DNA of 64,000 bases from DATBWZ01 sp036514535 (GTDB lineage Bacteria; JAMCPX01; DATBWZ01). A program made the position numbers and the translations under genes. The notes beneath the pieces are model-generated. The model was not told the origin of the DNA. It did no database searches and saw only the letters and a program-made list of their open reading frames with translations. The stretch is taken from assembly GCA_036514535.1 (NCBI GenBank), contig DATBWZ010000089.1:1-64000 (forward strand). The letters run 5' to 3'. Of the stretch, positions 45,136 through 55,328 are shown piece by piece; within the stretch, counting starts at the first letter, position 1, and every line of letters starts with the position of its first letter.

Positions 45136-45521
45136 TGGATACGCCCTTAGGTAAAAAAATTCTAGTTGTTGATGATTCTGCGCCGATGAGAATGCTTGTC
45201 TCAATAATTATCAAAAAGGTATTGCCCGGTATCTCAGTAACCGAAGCGGCAAATGGCATTGAGGCGCTTGAAAAATTCAAGCAAAATATTTTTGATCTTA
45301 TTCTCTCGGATATCATGATGCCAAAGATGAACGGTATAGAGCTTATACGCGCAATACGGAAGGAACTGAATAATAAAGTGCCAATCATTGTCATCACTAC
45401 AAAAGATGAAGAAAATTACAGGGATGCAGGCATCGCAGCAGGAGCAAGTGGTTATCTTACCAAACCGGTAGACGGCCAGGAATTAAAAAAGATGGTTTAT
45501 AAATTTCTCACGGTAATATAG
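45135..45521 (+). CDS. cheY: CheY-type response regulator (second)
   Basis: 128 residues; the ATG overlaps the CheX stop by 1 nt. Receiver motifs: VVDDSAPMRMLVS, phospho-Asp in LILSDIMMPKMNG, ITTKDEE and YLTKPVDG. It has the Met/Lys-Asn pattern close to motor-binding CheY proteins (MPKMNG), so it is the more likely flagellar-motor or pilus output. Confidence 0.93.
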   Translation: MDTPLGKKILVVDDSAPMRMLVSIIIKKVLPGISVTEAANGIEALEKFKQNIFDLILSDIMMPKMNGIELIRAIRKELNNKVPIIVITTKDEENYRDAGIAAGASGYLTKPVDGQELKKMVYKFLTVI

Positions 45522-45578
45522 ATAATAAACTATTTAAACTAATAATTGCCCGAAAAACAAGCTTCACCTCTAATTCTA

Positions 45579-45607
45579 TTGACAAACCTTTATCCATGTG
45601 TTAAAGG
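45579..45607 (+). promoter_or_regulatory. Promoter of the octahaem cytochrome gene (leaderless)
   Basis: TTGACA (45579-45584) and TAAAGG (45602-45607) with a 17-bp spacer; the predicted start (45614) coincides with the GTG start codon. The -10 box is weak. Confidence 0.45.
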
Positions 45608-45613
45608 TAAATC

Positions 45614-46855
45614 GTGGTAAAAATTATTATTTCTATTTTTTGTCTGTTTTTTTTAAAATTAGCTTCTGCCGAAACAGCACCTGCTGGCAATGTAAACCCT
45701 AAGGAATGCATAGATTGCCATAGCAGGTTAACTCCGCAGATTGTAAAAGAATTTAAGAGCGGCGCAATGGGTAAATTCTTCAGGCAGAGCAAAAATATTC
45801 CAAAAGAAATAAAAGAACCTGACTGCGCAGACTGTCATGGATCGGATCATACAACGATAACAAAATCCCACGGAAGAGTTCCCGATGAAACATGTGGAAG
45901 CTGCCACATGAACGAATACCAGCAGCATTCAAATGGCGGGCACACAAGGGAAAATGCCGGCACATCGTGGGAAAAACTTATGAACTCAAACGACTATCTT
46001 CTTCTTCCTGCGGAAATAAGAAATGGCAGTTGTGAATCATGCCATGCTGTATCCGGAGCAACGGACAGAAAATACTGGGATGAAAAAAATAATGAATATA
46101 CCGACGGGGGCTCACTTTTTTTGCGTAATGGATGCGATTCCTGCCATTTAAGACATTCTTTCAATACTGAGAGGGCAAGAAAACCGGCCGCATGCATGCA
46201 ATGCCACTCAGGCGGCCATAGTTCAGACTACGAGGCGTATATTCTCTCGCCTCATGGAGAGATATCGCTAAACAATACAAATGAATCAGATGCGCCTGGA
46301 TGCATTACATGTCACATGCTCAAGCCTGCAGACAGTAAATACACAATTTCCCATAACATGTCCATTAATGGCGATGCGGAATTTATCTCTCTATGCTCCA
46401 GATGCCATGAAACCTCTTTTGTTGAAAGAAATTACTCAGAAATAAACAGCTATATAAAATACATAGATAATCTCCTTCTTACAAACAGGGAGTTTAACGA
46501 GTTTCTATCATCTACGGGATGGCTGGACAAAAAGGAGAAAAATCTGAAAAGCATTCTCTGGGCAGTTCAGATCAAAGGATTCATTTACCAAATACCTAAT
46601 ACAACAGAAATAATTTCGGCATATAATACCGCCAGAACCGGTATATTTCACCACTCCAATCCAAAAATCTACAGGGATGGAGTGGATAAACTGCACAACA
46701 ACCTGAACAGCCTTGCAGACTGGAACAAAACAGAGAAATCTCTATCCAGATTAAACTTCTATGTAAAGGTTGCATTTTTAATGGGATTAGCAGCTATTTT
46801 TCTTATAATTATTATCCCAAAAAGAAAACGGTCGCGCTCAAGTATTGAATTATAA
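45614..46855 (+). CDS. Octahaem c-type cytochrome, hydroxylamine-oxidoreductase-like, membrane anchored
   Basis: 413 residues from a GTG at 45614. A signal peptide (1-19) is followed by eight CxxCH motifs at about residues 32, 71, 94, 140, 174, 194, 230 and 261. The first, CIDCHSRLTPQIVKEF, and the HG segment near 214 resemble octahaem HAO-type cytochromes. A C-terminal transmembrane helix (~382-402) with a basic end anchors it to the inner membrane facing the periplasm. Such enzymes oxidise hydroxylamine/hydrazine or reduce nitrite/hydroxylamine. The Tyr that crosslinks the active-site haem in HAO is not evident, which would favour a reductive role; this rests on inspection only. Confidence 0.8.
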   Translation: MVKIIISIFCLFFLKLASAETAPAGNVNPKECIDCHSRLTPQIVKEFKSGAMGKFFRQSKNIPKEIKEPDCADCHGSDHTTITKSHGRVPDETCGSCHMNEYQQHSNGGHTRENAGTSWEKLMNSNDYLLLPAEIRNGSCESCHAVSGATDRKYWDEKNNEYTDGGSLFLRNGCDSCHLRHSFNTERARKPAACMQCHSGGHSSDYEAYILSPHGEISLNNTNESDAPGCITCHMLKPADSKYTISHNMSINGDAEFISLCSRCHETSFVERNYSEINSYIKYIDNLLLTNREFNEFLSSTGWLDKKEKNLKSILWAVQIKGFIYQIPNTTEIISAYNTARTGIFHHSNPKIYRDGVDKLHNNLNSLADWNKTEKSLSRLNFYVKVAFLMGLAAIFLIIIIPKRKRSRSSIEL

Positions 46856-46868
46856 GAAGAATTACCTG

Positions 46869-46897
46869 TTGCCATTTCCAGTATGCTCAAGTAAAAT
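46869..46897 (+). promoter_or_regulatory. Promoter of yacG-tamB-bamA (leaderless)
   Basis: TTGCCA (46869-46874) and TAAAAT (46892-46897) with a 17-bp spacer; predicted start near 46904, 3 nt before the ATG at 46907. No Shine-Dalgarno sequence. Confidence 0.6.
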
Positions 46898-46906
46898 ATA
46901 TTAATT

Positions 46907-47092
46907 ATGCTTAAGTATTCATGTCCGGTGTGTCATAAACACTTAAGCGGTAAGGATAATCGCTTCTTCCCTTTCTGTTCGGAACGATGCAAACTGATTG
47001 ATCTTGGCAACTGGGCAAGCGGGGAATATTACATACCGGGCAAGGACACTCAGAAAACAGACAAAGACGAAGACAATGGAATTAAACAGTGA
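46907..47092 (+). CDS. yacG: DNA gyrase inhibitor YacG-like zinc protein
   Basis: 61 residues. The YacG zinc site is intact: CPVC (6-9) and [14 protein letters not shown] with two more Cys about 15-20 residues later. YacG binds gyrase B and blocks its activity in Escherichia coli. The ATG at 46907 follows the leaderless promoter. The tamB GTG overlaps its stop (GTGA). Confidence 0.92.
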   Translation: MLKYSCPVCHKHLSGKDNRFFPFCSERCKLIDLGNWASGEYYIPGKDTQKTDKDEDNGIKQ

Positions 47093-50000
47093 GGCTCCGC
47101 TATTTTCTAATCGTAATTTTAGTAATTATTACGGGAGGGTATATCCTTCTCCACTCCCGTATCGTATCTTCTGTAATCACTGCAAAAATTGAAAATACCC
47201 TGAAAACAAAATATAATATTGCCCTCACCATTGAAAGTTTGTCCCCATCCATAATTCCACCCGGAGCGGATATAAATACAATTACCGGAAGCATTCCAGC
47301 AACAGGAAGGTTCAATGCTGACAAAATATCAGTCCGGATCGGATTATGGAATCTGATTCTTGGCAAATTGTATATAAAAAAGATCTTTATAGACTCCCCT
47401 GTGTTAAAAATTAAAATTCCTGAGATTCCGGGAAAAAATGCGGACAAAAAAATACATCTGCCGGCCGTAATTGTAAAAAGATTATCAATTAAAGACGGCA
47501 ACATCGCTGTTGAAATGCCCGGTATTCAAAGCACCCTGACCATTGCAAAACTTGACCTTGATCTTGGAATGAATTTAATAAAAATGCGGGCAAACTCAGG
47601 GATCGTCCTTGAAAAAGCGGTGTTTAAAAACAACGATAAAATTTATAAAATATCTACCCTGCGCGCAAACATTGAATACGATAACAAGGCGCTCAGTATC
47701 TCCTCTCTTGACATAATATCTGGGGATACGCGTCTCTATGTAAAGGGATCCGTTGGCAAACTTGAACGAAAATCTTCTCCGGAATTAAACCTTGATATAA
47801 ACCTGATAACTAATGCAGAAAACCTGCACAGTTACGCTTCGTTCATTCCTGAGATGGGAGGTGAAATTTCCCTGTCTGCCAAAACAACAGGCACGTTCCC
47901 GAATATAAAATACAGTGGCAGCCTGAAATTCACAAAAGCCAAAGTTCTCTCCATGTTTTTCGAAGATATTGAAACAGATTTTTCAGGCAATTACACCGGC
48001 TTGAATTTTTCAAATACTACGATTAAAACATCAGGAGGCAAGATTCTCGCTGAAGGTAAAATTGATTTTACCAAAGCAGCAACCTTTTCATGCAGCGCAG
48101 CATTAAATAACACCTCCTTTGCTGAACTTCTGGAGGGATTTACGGTCACCAACAGCCATGTTGATTCAAAGGTGAACGGAAACGTAAATATATCTGGATC
48201 TCTGTATCCTGTTAATCTAAAGGGCAATGCCGATTTGGTTTTTACCGATTTCCGGGTGATGGAGAAAAGTTTCCGAATCCAGGGGAGCCCAACGATATTT
48301 CGAATAAAAACTGATACGGCTGTAAAAACCAGTGTTGAAATAGACATGGAAAAGGTTAAACTTTTTGATGCTGTTGTAAGAGGAGGAACATCGGTAATTT
48401 ATGCTGACGCAATTCTGGCATTTAACAATTTTATGCAGATCAAATATAACACAGAGAGCCTTGATCTTGGTCTTGTTTTCCCGATGGGAGAGTTTAATCT
48501 CTCAGGCCTCGCCGCAATTAAAGGGACAATAGAAGGACCATACAACAATCCTCATGTAAGCGGAGTTGTAGCAGCAAGAGACACAAAAATGATCTTTCTC
48601 AACCTCTGGGAAATGGATGTAAGAGTAGATTATTACGATAAGATAATGAATTTTTCAAATATTCAAATATACAAGGACGACTTGCTTCTTGAGGGCGATG
48701 GAAGTATAGATTTTTCAAAAACGATAGAATTAACTATGAATATTGATGTTGCATATGCCGATCTCGCCACCCTGATATTGATGCTGGGAATATCAGAAGA
48801 CATGAGTAAAAATTTTTCCGGTTCAACCAGCGGAACAGTAAAATTATCGGGCATCGCAACTAACCTGGACGGAGAGATCATCCTGGATATGGAGACCCCG
48901 ACAGTATACGGTATCAATTTCAATAGAGGCAGCACAACTGTAAAATTAGGGGATCAGGGCGTGATTATTGATAAACTAATGCTATCGGGTAATTCCGGTG
49001 AGATAAAAATAAACGGGGCAGGAAACTATGTAGAAAAATGGATGCGGGGAGAAATGACTGTAGGAAATCTACAACTCCCCGAATTCCACAGGGAAATTCC
49101 TCTCGCAGGAATACTGAATGGAGAGATAAGCATTTCCGTTGATAATAACGGTTATGCTGGAAATGCGAAAATACGCCTTAGCAAAACATCTTTTTCAAGT
49201 GAAAACCTTGCTGACACCGAAGTAACCGCAAAATTTCATGAGTACAATCTGGAATTAAATGGTAACTTATTCGGTAATTCTGCAGAGATTAACTCTATTC
49301 TGTCACTGACCCCTCCTTATAATTACAGGCTTATGACGCAATTCTATAATCTCCCTTTAAGCGGATTAGCAAAACACTATCTCTCAATAAGTAACCCCAT
49401 TGGAAACCTCAGGGGCAATTTGAAAGCCGAGGGGAAGCTCGCTAACCTGGAAGATTCTATTGCGCAACTCAGCATAGAAAAACTGAAGATAGGAAATCAA
49501 AACATTTTCATCACCAATAAAAACGTGATCGCCATTGAATTTGAACATGGGGATATTGATATCCCGGAGTTCTTTATTACCGGAGACAATGTGTCCTTTT
49601 CAATAAAAGGGCATAGAACTGCTACGGGAATTAATTCCTTCCTTGGAAAAGGGATAATATCACTGAAAGTCGTTGATGCCCTCGCAGATTTTATTACTTA
49701 CGGAGACGGTAATGCAAACATGTTTATTTCAATCTCCGGCACGGACACAAATCCACTCATAGGTGGATTTGTTAGCATAAACGGAGGGACGCTTGCATTC
49801 AAGGGTTTCCCCCGCGCAATAGAGGAGATAGATACAGACATAACACTTATTGCCAGAAACATTTTTATAGACGGATTTTCCGCCAAGTGCGGCGGCGGCG
49901 ACTTGGGGATCTACGGTGGACTCATCCTGAATAACTTTGCTCCCAAAAGCATTAATCTTGAGGGTAAACTATTTAATGTAAAACTGCCATCGCTACTTAT

Positions 50001-50970
50001 AGGAACAGAAGAGGAACTGCCTGGCACTGTATCCGGAAACATCCAGTTTTCTGGCCCGTTATTGAGCCCCACACTTAGAGGTGATCTCACAGTAAATCAG
50101 GCAATCTACCAAAAAAATCTCGACTGGCAGGAAAAGTTGTTAAAAATAAGAACAACAAAATATATAGCAAAGGGAGTAACATCAAATGCTTTCAGGCTTG
50201 GACTGGATCTTGCAGTTGATATACCTGACAGCATAACTGTAAAAAACAATATGGCAGATATTACACTTGGCGGCAACATCACAATAAAGGGCGTGGTTCC
50301 GGATATTTATTTACTCGGAGAGATAGACCTAAGAAAGGGATATATTTTCTTCCAGGCAAACAGTTTTAAGATTACTACGGGGCTTATTTCATTCAAAAAT
50401 CCTGCCGACATAAACCCCTATTTTGACATATCAAGCGTTACAGAAAAGGAAGACGAGGTAGGGCAAAAATACAGAATAACTCTTAATATTAACGGAACGC
50501 TTGATAACTTGAAGGCAGCATTTATGTCCGATCCATCTATAAGTGATAAGGACATTGTTTCCCTTTTAAGATATGGAGTGAAATCTGAAAAACTGGAAAT
50601 TGCTGGGGCTACATCCAGCGAAATGTACAGTTTAGGGGGAACGGTTCTTATAAGCGAACTCATGAAAAAGGAAAAAGTAAAAGAGATATTGGAACTTGGA
50701 ATCATTGATAAGGTGGCGATCCATCCTTATACATCAGACAGGGGCAGAACAACAACGCTTTTAACAGTCGGCAAAAGTTTCGGAGACAGGGTGAAACTGG
50801 AATATTCCACCGATGTTGGCAGTAGCACACAATATATGTGGGCAACAAGCGAATACAGTTTTGGGAGATATATGTCTGTAATAAGTTCATGGAACAATGA
50901 GGTGCTGAATCCATCGGAAAACAAGGTAGGAAATCTCGGAGTGGATCTTAGCCTTCATTATGAATTTTAA
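47089..50970 (+). CDS. tamB: TamB-like envelope transport protein
   Basis: 1293 residues, GTG start overlapping yacG by 4 nt. One N-terminal transmembrane helix (~3-22) followed by long repetitive beta-strand sequence (AsmA/TamB beta-groove type, rich in 'G-x-x-x-L-x-G-x-I' repeats) and a C-terminal DUF490 domain ending in a beta-strand with a terminal Phe. TamB-type proteins span the periplasm and help move lipids or barrel proteins to the outer membrane. The BamA-like gene overlaps its end by 11 nt, as in tamA/tamB pairs. Confidence 0.9.
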   Translation: MRLRYFLIVILVIITGGYILLHSRIVSSVITAKIENTLKTKYNIALTIESLSPSIIPPGADINTITGSIPATGRFNADKISVRIGLWNLILGKLYIKKIFIDSPVLKIKIPEIPGKNADKKIHLPAVIVKRLSIKDGNIAVEMPGIQSTLTIAKLDLDLGMNLIKMRANSGIVLEKAVFKNNDKIYKISTLRANIEYDNKALSISSLDIISGDTRLYVKGSVGKLERKSSPELNLDINLITNAENLHSYASFIPEMGGEISLSAKTTGTFPNIKYSGSLKFTKAKVLSMFFEDIETDFSGNYTGLNFSNTTIKTSGGKILAEGKIDFTKAATFSCSAALNNTSFAELLEGFTVTNSHVDSKVNGNVNISGSLYPVNLKGNADLVFTDFRVMEKSFRIQGSPTIFRIKTDTAVKTSVEIDMEKVKLFDAVVRGGTSVIYADAILAFNNFMQIKYNTESLDLGLVFPMGEFNLSGLAAIKGTIEGPYNNPHVSGVVAARDTKMIFLNLWEMDVRVDYYDKIMNFSNIQIYKDDLLLEGDGSIDFSKTIELTMNIDVAYADLATLILMLGISEDMSKNFSGSTSGTVKLSGIATNLDGEIILDMETPTVYGINFNRGSTTVKLGDQGVIIDKLMLSGNSGEIKINGAGNYVEKWMRGEMTVGNLQLPEFHREIPLAGILNGEISISVDNNGYAGNAKIRLSKTSFSSENLADTEVTAKFHEYNLELNGNLFGNSAEINSILSLTPPYNYRLMTQFYNLPLSGLAKHYLSISNPIGNLRGNLKAEGKLANLEDSIAQLSIEKLKIGNQNIFITNKNVIAIEFEHGDIDIPEFFITGDNVSFSIKGHRTATGINSFLGKGIISLKVVDALADFITYGDGNANMFISISGTDTNPLIGGFVSINGGTLAFKGFPRAIEEIDTDITLIARNIFIDGFSAKCGGGDLGIYGGLILNNFAPKSINLEGKLFNVKLPSLLIGTEEELPGTVSGNIQFSGPLLSPTLRGDLTVNQAIYQKNLDWQEKLLKIRTTKYIAKGVTSNAFRLGLDLAVDIPDSITVKNNMADITLGGNITIKGVVPDIYLLGEIDLRKGYIFFQANSFKITTGLISFKNPADINPYFDISSVTEKEDEVGQKYRITLNINGTLDNLKAAFMSDPSISDKDIVSLLRYGVKSEKLEIAGATSSEMYSLGGTVLISELMKKEKVKEILELGIIDKVAIHPYTSDRGRTTTLLTVGKSFGDRVKLEYSTDVGSSTQYMWATSEYSFGRYMSVISSWNNEVLNPSENKVGNLGVDLSLHYEF

Positions 50971-53806
50971 AAAAATGAATAGACTTGTCTTATTGATATT
51001 TCTGATGTTATTCGTCCTGCCAGGCATGCTTCCTGCCTCTAACAGCGAACTCCCAGTAATATCAAAAATAGTTTTTGAACCCGTGGAAGAATTAGATACA
51101 AATGAATTACAAAACATCATAAAAATACAGGCAGGGGAAGTTCTTGATTACAAAAAATTGGATGAATCCATAAGAACAATTTACAAAAAGGGCATATTCA
51201 AATCTGTCTCGGTATGGACAAATACAGTTGGAAGTAACGTTGAAATAACATTTGCGCTCCGGATGAAAGACATAATTTCCGCGATTTATTTTACAGGCAA
51301 TGAATTCGTTTCCACAAAAAAACTTTTAAGAAATATTACCCTAATAAAAGGAACCCCATTTTACCAAAAAGAGTTGCTGAGCTCGGCTGATATTCTCTAT
51401 GATCTTTATCGCAATCTGGGGTTTTTTAATGTACATATTGCTCCTGGTATCCAAAAAAAAGATAACAAACTTGATATAAAATTTGACATTAAAGAAGGCA
51501 AACGAGTAGAAATATCCGATGTGGCAATAACCGGGGAATTGGGTATCTTAGAGGATGAGATACTTAAAATATTATCTTACAGCGGGGAATTTTACGAAAC
51601 CGGGAAAATAAAAAAGGGAATTGAAAAGGCTATCCTGCTTTTCCATAATTCCGGTTTCTGGTCAGCCATTATCTCTGATCCAAATACCGTATATAATTCT
51701 GAGGAGAACACCCTGAAACTTATGATAGATATAAAATCAGGGCCGAGATATCAACTTGATTTTTCAGGCAACAAAGTATTCAGCAGGGAAGAATTACTGG
51801 AAGTTGTCAGCTATAAAAACAGCGAGCCCTTTATACTGAATATGATAGATGGCTGGAATGACAATCTTAAAAACTTCTATCAGGCAAATGGGTTTGCCCG
51901 CGCAAGCATAACCTATAAGATAATTGAGAAATCCAGCAATGAAATATCTATTATATTTTATATTGATGAGAGCAATCCCGCAAGGATCATGAAGATAGTA
52001 TTTGAAGGAAATGAATTTTTTACAGATAAAAAACTGAAAAATTTCATGCTCACAAAAACAAGAGGCCCACTTAAAGGAACTCTTGACTTTCTCTATGACT
52101 GGGTCTTTGATTACTATCCAAAAGGAATTCTTATCTATGACCGGCTCAAGGACGACGTGGAAAACCTGGAATTTTTGTATAAAAGGCACGGATTTTTAGA
52201 TGCAAAAATAAAACTCAAATCCATAGAATATCCCTTGGACGACAGTTCGTTAATACCAATTGTTGTTAACGAAGGCACAAGAACTATAGTACGCGAAGTG
52301 CAGTTTGAAGGTAATAATATGTTCTCTGAAAATGATCTGAGGAAAAACCTTCCGATAAAAGAGGGGGAAGCGCTTGACCCGTGGAAGATTGACGAAGCGC
52401 TCAAATCACTCAAGGAATTTTATAATAATAAGGGTTTCATCTTCGTAACAATAGAAAACATGAATGAATTCATGGAAGACAATAGAGACGCGATCGTTAA
52501 ATTCTTGATATCCGAAGGCCCATTGGCAATTATCAAAAAAATCAATTTGTCCGGCAACAAGATGACAAAGGGATATGTAGTACGCAGGGAACTGAAATTT
52601 CACGAAAATGAAATTATGAATTACCCAAATATAACTCTGAGCCAACAAAAACTTTACAGGCTCGGTTTTATTGACAGGGCGGCTATTGATATAACGAAGG
52701 TCCACTCGGACGGCGGCATTGATCTTGAGGTAAAAATTAAGGAAAAACCACCACGACGCATTGATTTCAGGTTCGGATATGGAACCGCTGAGGGTTTAAG
52801 AAGTTCATTAGAAATATCCCATAAAAATCTCTTCGGCCGGGGACAAACCATATTTCTTAGAACAGACGCAAGCTACTGGCTGATGGATTTAAACCCATTA
52901 AGCGACATATACCGATCCAAGGACAATTATTTTAACACGAGAGTTATTAATCTGGGATTCAGGTGGTCATGGCTCTTCAGACAGGATATAGACTTTTCTG
53001 TTAACTACATTAATCAGGAAAGAAAAAGAATATACGAACTTAGCAGCAACGATCTTATTTTAGGGGTTGAAAAGGACTTAACCAGGCATTACCACGGTGG
53101 ATCCCAGTACCAGGCGCGGCTCAGACACCCATTGACAAATACCCCGGATATCCGGTTTGAGGATAAGAGACGGCTTGGGCTCTTAAGATTATTTCTATTT
53201 CATGATACAAGGAATAGCCCCTTTGAACCGTCCAGAGGGCATCTTCAAACCTATCAGATTGACTATGCCTCCAGATATTTCATCCCTGAGGGTGAGTACG
53301 ATTATCTCAGATTATTTCTAAGGGGTGATTTCTATTATGCGCCATTAAAAAAATTGATTGCCGCTCTATCTGTGAGGACGGGTTATGGCTATGTGATCGG
53401 CAACGGAGATCTTCCCATAGAAGAAAGATTCTTTCTGGGTGGAACAACCTCTGTGAGAGGTTTTGAGGAGGATTCGCTCGGATCTTCTGTCATTAATCAG
53501 AAGGACGGCAAACTTGTTCCTGCCGGCGGAGATCTAATGTTGGGGTATAATTTTGAATTAAGGTTTCCGCTTACAAAAAACTTCGGATTTGCGCTCTTCA
53601 CTGATGGAGGGAATGTATGGCAAAAAGCAGACGATACTACAGTTGACGGAATCATAACATTCAGGGACATCCGCGAAAGTGCTGGTGTCGGGCTAAGGTA
53701 CATAACTCCCATAGGGCCTTTAAGGCTTGACCTCGGCTTAAAATTAGACAGACGGCCTGACGAGCCACTTAATGAGTGGCATTTCTTTTTAGGCAATGCG
53801 TTTTAA
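50960..53806 (+). CDS. BamA/TamA-type outer-membrane barrel protein with seven POTRA repeats
   Basis: 948 residues. Signal peptide (1-26), then seven POTRA-like units of about 75-90 residues (for example ISKIVFEPVEELDTNEL, AIYFTGNEFVSTKKL, QLDFSGNKVFSREEL, IMKIVFEGNEFFTDKKL, REVQFEGNNMFSENDL, IKKINLSGNKMTKGY). BamA usually has five and TamA three. A C-terminal 16-strand barrel region (~600-948) follows with FFLGGTTSVRGFEED and a final GNAF ending in Phe, the typical barrel signal. It either serves as BamA itself or as the TamA partner of the overlapping tamB; no other bamA is in the window. Confidence 0.9.
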   Translation: MNFKKMNRLVLLIFLMLFVLPGMLPASNSELPVISKIVFEPVEELDTNELQNIIKIQAGEVLDYKKLDESIRTIYKKGIFKSVSVWTNTVGSNVEITFALRMKDIISAIYFTGNEFVSTKKLLRNITLIKGTPFYQKELLSSADILYDLYRNLGFFNVHIAPGIQKKDNKLDIKFDIKEGKRVEISDVAITGELGILEDEILKILSYSGEFYETGKIKKGIEKAILLFHNSGFWSAIISDPNTVYNSEENTLKLMIDIKSGPRYQLDFSGNKVFSREELLEVVSYKNSEPFILNMIDGWNDNLKNFYQANGFARASITYKIIEKSSNEISIIFYIDESNPARIMKIVFEGNEFFTDKKLKNFMLTKTRGPLKGTLDFLYDWVFDYYPKGILIYDRLKDDVENLEFLYKRHGFLDAKIKLKSIEYPLDDSSLIPIVVNEGTRTIVREVQFEGNNMFSENDLRKNLPIKEGEALDPWKIDEALKSLKEFYNNKGFIFVTIENMNEFMEDNRDAIVKFLISEGPLAIIKKINLSGNKMTKGYVVRRELKFHENEIMNYPNITLSQQKLYRLGFIDRAAIDITKVHSDGGIDLEVKIKEKPPRRIDFRFGYGTAEGLRSSLEISHKNLFGRGQTIFLRTDASYWLMDLNPLSDIYRSKDNYFNTRVINLGFRWSWLFRQDIDFSVNYINQERKRIYELSSNDLILGVEKDLTRHYHGGSQYQARLRHPLTNTPDIRFEDKRRLGLLRLFLFHDTRNSPFEPSRGHLQTYQIDYASRYFIPEGEYDYLRLFLRGDFYYAPLKKLIAALSVRTGYGYVIGNGDLPIEERFFLGGTTSVRGFEEDSLGSSVINQKDGKLVPAGGDLMLGYNFELRFPLTKNFGFALFTDGGNVWQKADDTTVDGIITFRDIRESAGVGLRYITPIGPLRLDLGLKLDRRPDEPLNEWHFFLGNAF

Positions 53807-53821
53807 CGCATTTTTAAATTT
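53795..53821 (+). terminator. Rho-independent terminator after the bamA-like gene
   Basis: ATGCGT-TTTA-ACGCAT (53796-53811) followed by TTTTAAATTT. The stop codon TAA falls in the loop region. It separates the yacG-tamB-bamA operon from the SurA-N-like gene. Confidence 0.7.
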
Positions 53822-53843
53822 GTTTATTTCACATTAATTTCTT

Positions 53844-53872
53844 TTGATTTTACAGGTAATTTTTACTAAACT
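53844..53872 (+). promoter_or_regulatory. Promoter of the SurA-N-like gene (leaderless)
   Basis: TTGATT (53844-53849) and TAAACT (53867-53872) with a 17-bp spacer; predicted start at 53879, the first base of the ATG. Confidence 0.5.
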
Positions 53873-53878
53873 ATTTAT

Positions 53879-54418
53879 ATGAATTCATCTATTATTGCTT
53901 TTATGCTGCTTATTAGCATGGAGGGAAGTCAATATATCAACGGCATTGTTGCTACTGTAAACTCAGAAATAATCACATACAGGGATACAGAAATTTATTC
54001 AGGGCTGAAAATGCTGAAAGGGAACCTGATAGAGCCTGAACAGGCGCTGAATAATCTCATAGAGGAAGAACTCGTTTACTATGAAGCACATAGGTTAGGA
54101 CTGGCAATCGATGCGGACATGATTGAGGAATGCATTAACAACTATAGCGAAACGATAGCCATTCGTTCCAATCAACTTCTTCAAAAATCAGGGGTTGGTA
54201 ACGCGGAACTGAACGAACGATGCTTGAGGGAAAAAACTATGGAGGATCTTATTAACCAGAAATTTTTGAAACCGTTCTTTGCTGGTATCAGAAAAGACGA
54301 TAAAAAAATTCTAAAAGGAGAAAAACAGGATGCAATTGCAAATTATAAAATATGGATTAATGAAATTCTTTCAAAAAGCAACATAGAAAAATATCCTGAA
54401 AATCTGAACCCCTGGTAA
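53879..54418 (+). CDS. SurA N-terminal-domain-like protein without PPIase domain
   Basis: 179 residues. A short hydrophobic start (IIAFMLLISM) may be a signal anchor. YINGIVATVNSEIITYRDTE closely resembles the start of SurA, and the rest is alpha-helical like the SurA chaperone domain. No parvulin domain follows, so it is about a third of SurA. It may act as a small periplasmic chaperone for barrel proteins, which fits its place behind the BamA-like gene. It ends 3 nt before the RimK-like gene. Confidence 0.75.
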   Translation: MNSSIIAFMLLISMEGSQYINGIVATVNSEIITYRDTEIYSGLKMLKGNLIEPEQALNNLIEEELVYYEAHRLGLAIDADMIEECINNYSETIAIRSNQLLQKSGVGNAELNERCLREKTMEDLINQKFLKPFFAGIRKDDKKILKGEKQDAIANYKIWINEILSKSNIEKYPENLNPW

Positions 54419-54421
54419 AAA

Positions 54422-55327
54422 ATGCGCATAGCAATACTATCAAGAAATAAATCCCTCTATTCAACAAATAGGCTCGTGAGAACAGCAAAGAAAGCAGGCC
54501 ACCGGGTAAATGTCATAGATCCGCTGAAATGCAATCTACTTCTGGGAAGGGATCGCCATAAAGTTTTCTATAATAGTTCTACCGTGGATAAATTTAATAT
54601 CGCCATAACACGCATAGGCGCTTCAATTACCGACTATGGACTTGCTGTTGTAAATCAGTTTGACATGATGAGTATACCAGTAATTAATGACGCTGCGTCA
54701 ATAGCGAGATCCAGGGATAAATTCAGATGCCTTCAATTATTAAATAAGCATAACATCAAATTACCCAGAACAATCATGGTTAGAAGTCCGGAAAATCTCG
54801 CAACAGCCATTGAGACTATCGGCGGGCCACCGGTAATTATTAAACTGCTACAGGGAACACACGGCATCGGGGTAATCCTTGCAGAATCAATTGAAACCAT
54901 AGAATCCACCATTGACACCCTCTGGAAACTGGGACAGAGCATCATGATTCAGGAGTTTGTCAAAGAATCCAGGGGTGAGGATATCAGGGCATTTGTGATT
55001 GGCGGAGAGATCGTTGCTGCAATGAGAAGAAAAGCAAAAATCGGAGAATTCAGAACAAACATCCACAGGGGTGGTCACGCCTCAGCTATCAGACTGCCAG
55101 AAGAATTCAAAAAAACAGCTATAAAGTCCGCGCAGGTGATGGGGCTGAAAATCGCAGGCGTTGACATGTTAAATTCCCAAAATGGACCGATGGTCATGGA
55201 GGTCAACAGCACGCCGGGTTTTGAGGTCCTGGAAAAGAGTACAGGCATAAACATAGCAAAAAAAATTATAGAATTTGCTGTAAATTATGCAAAAAATTAT
55301 TCCGTTGAAGGACCTGGGATAACTTGA
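54422..55327 (+). CDS. RimK-family ATP-grasp ligase
   Basis: 301 residues. RimK-type ATP-grasp: N-terminal IAILSRNKSLYSTNRL, ATP-binding KLLQGTHGIGVILAES, QEFVKESRGEDIRAFVIGG, and metal ligands in VMEVNSTPGFE. RimK proteins add glutamate or similar residues to proteins or small molecules (ribosomal S6, glutathione-like or lysine-biosynthesis relatives). It ends 1 nt before the AstE/AspA-like hydrolase gene, a common pairing. The substrate is unknown. Confidence 0.9.
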   Translation: MRIAILSRNKSLYSTNRLVRTAKKAGHRVNVIDPLKCNLLLGRDRHKVFYNSSTVDKFNIAITRIGASITDYGLAVVNQFDMMSIPVINDAASIARSRDKFRCLQLLNKHNIKLPRTIMVRSPENLATAIETIGGPPVIIKLLQGTHGIGVILAESIETIESTIDTLWKLGQSIMIQEFVKESRGEDIRAFVIGGEIVAAMRRKAKIGEFRTNIHRGGHASAIRLPEEFKKTAIKSAQVMGLKIAGVDMLNSQNGPMVMEVNSTPGFEVLEKSTGINIAKKIIEFAVNYAKNYSVEGPGIT

Positions 55328-55328
55328 T

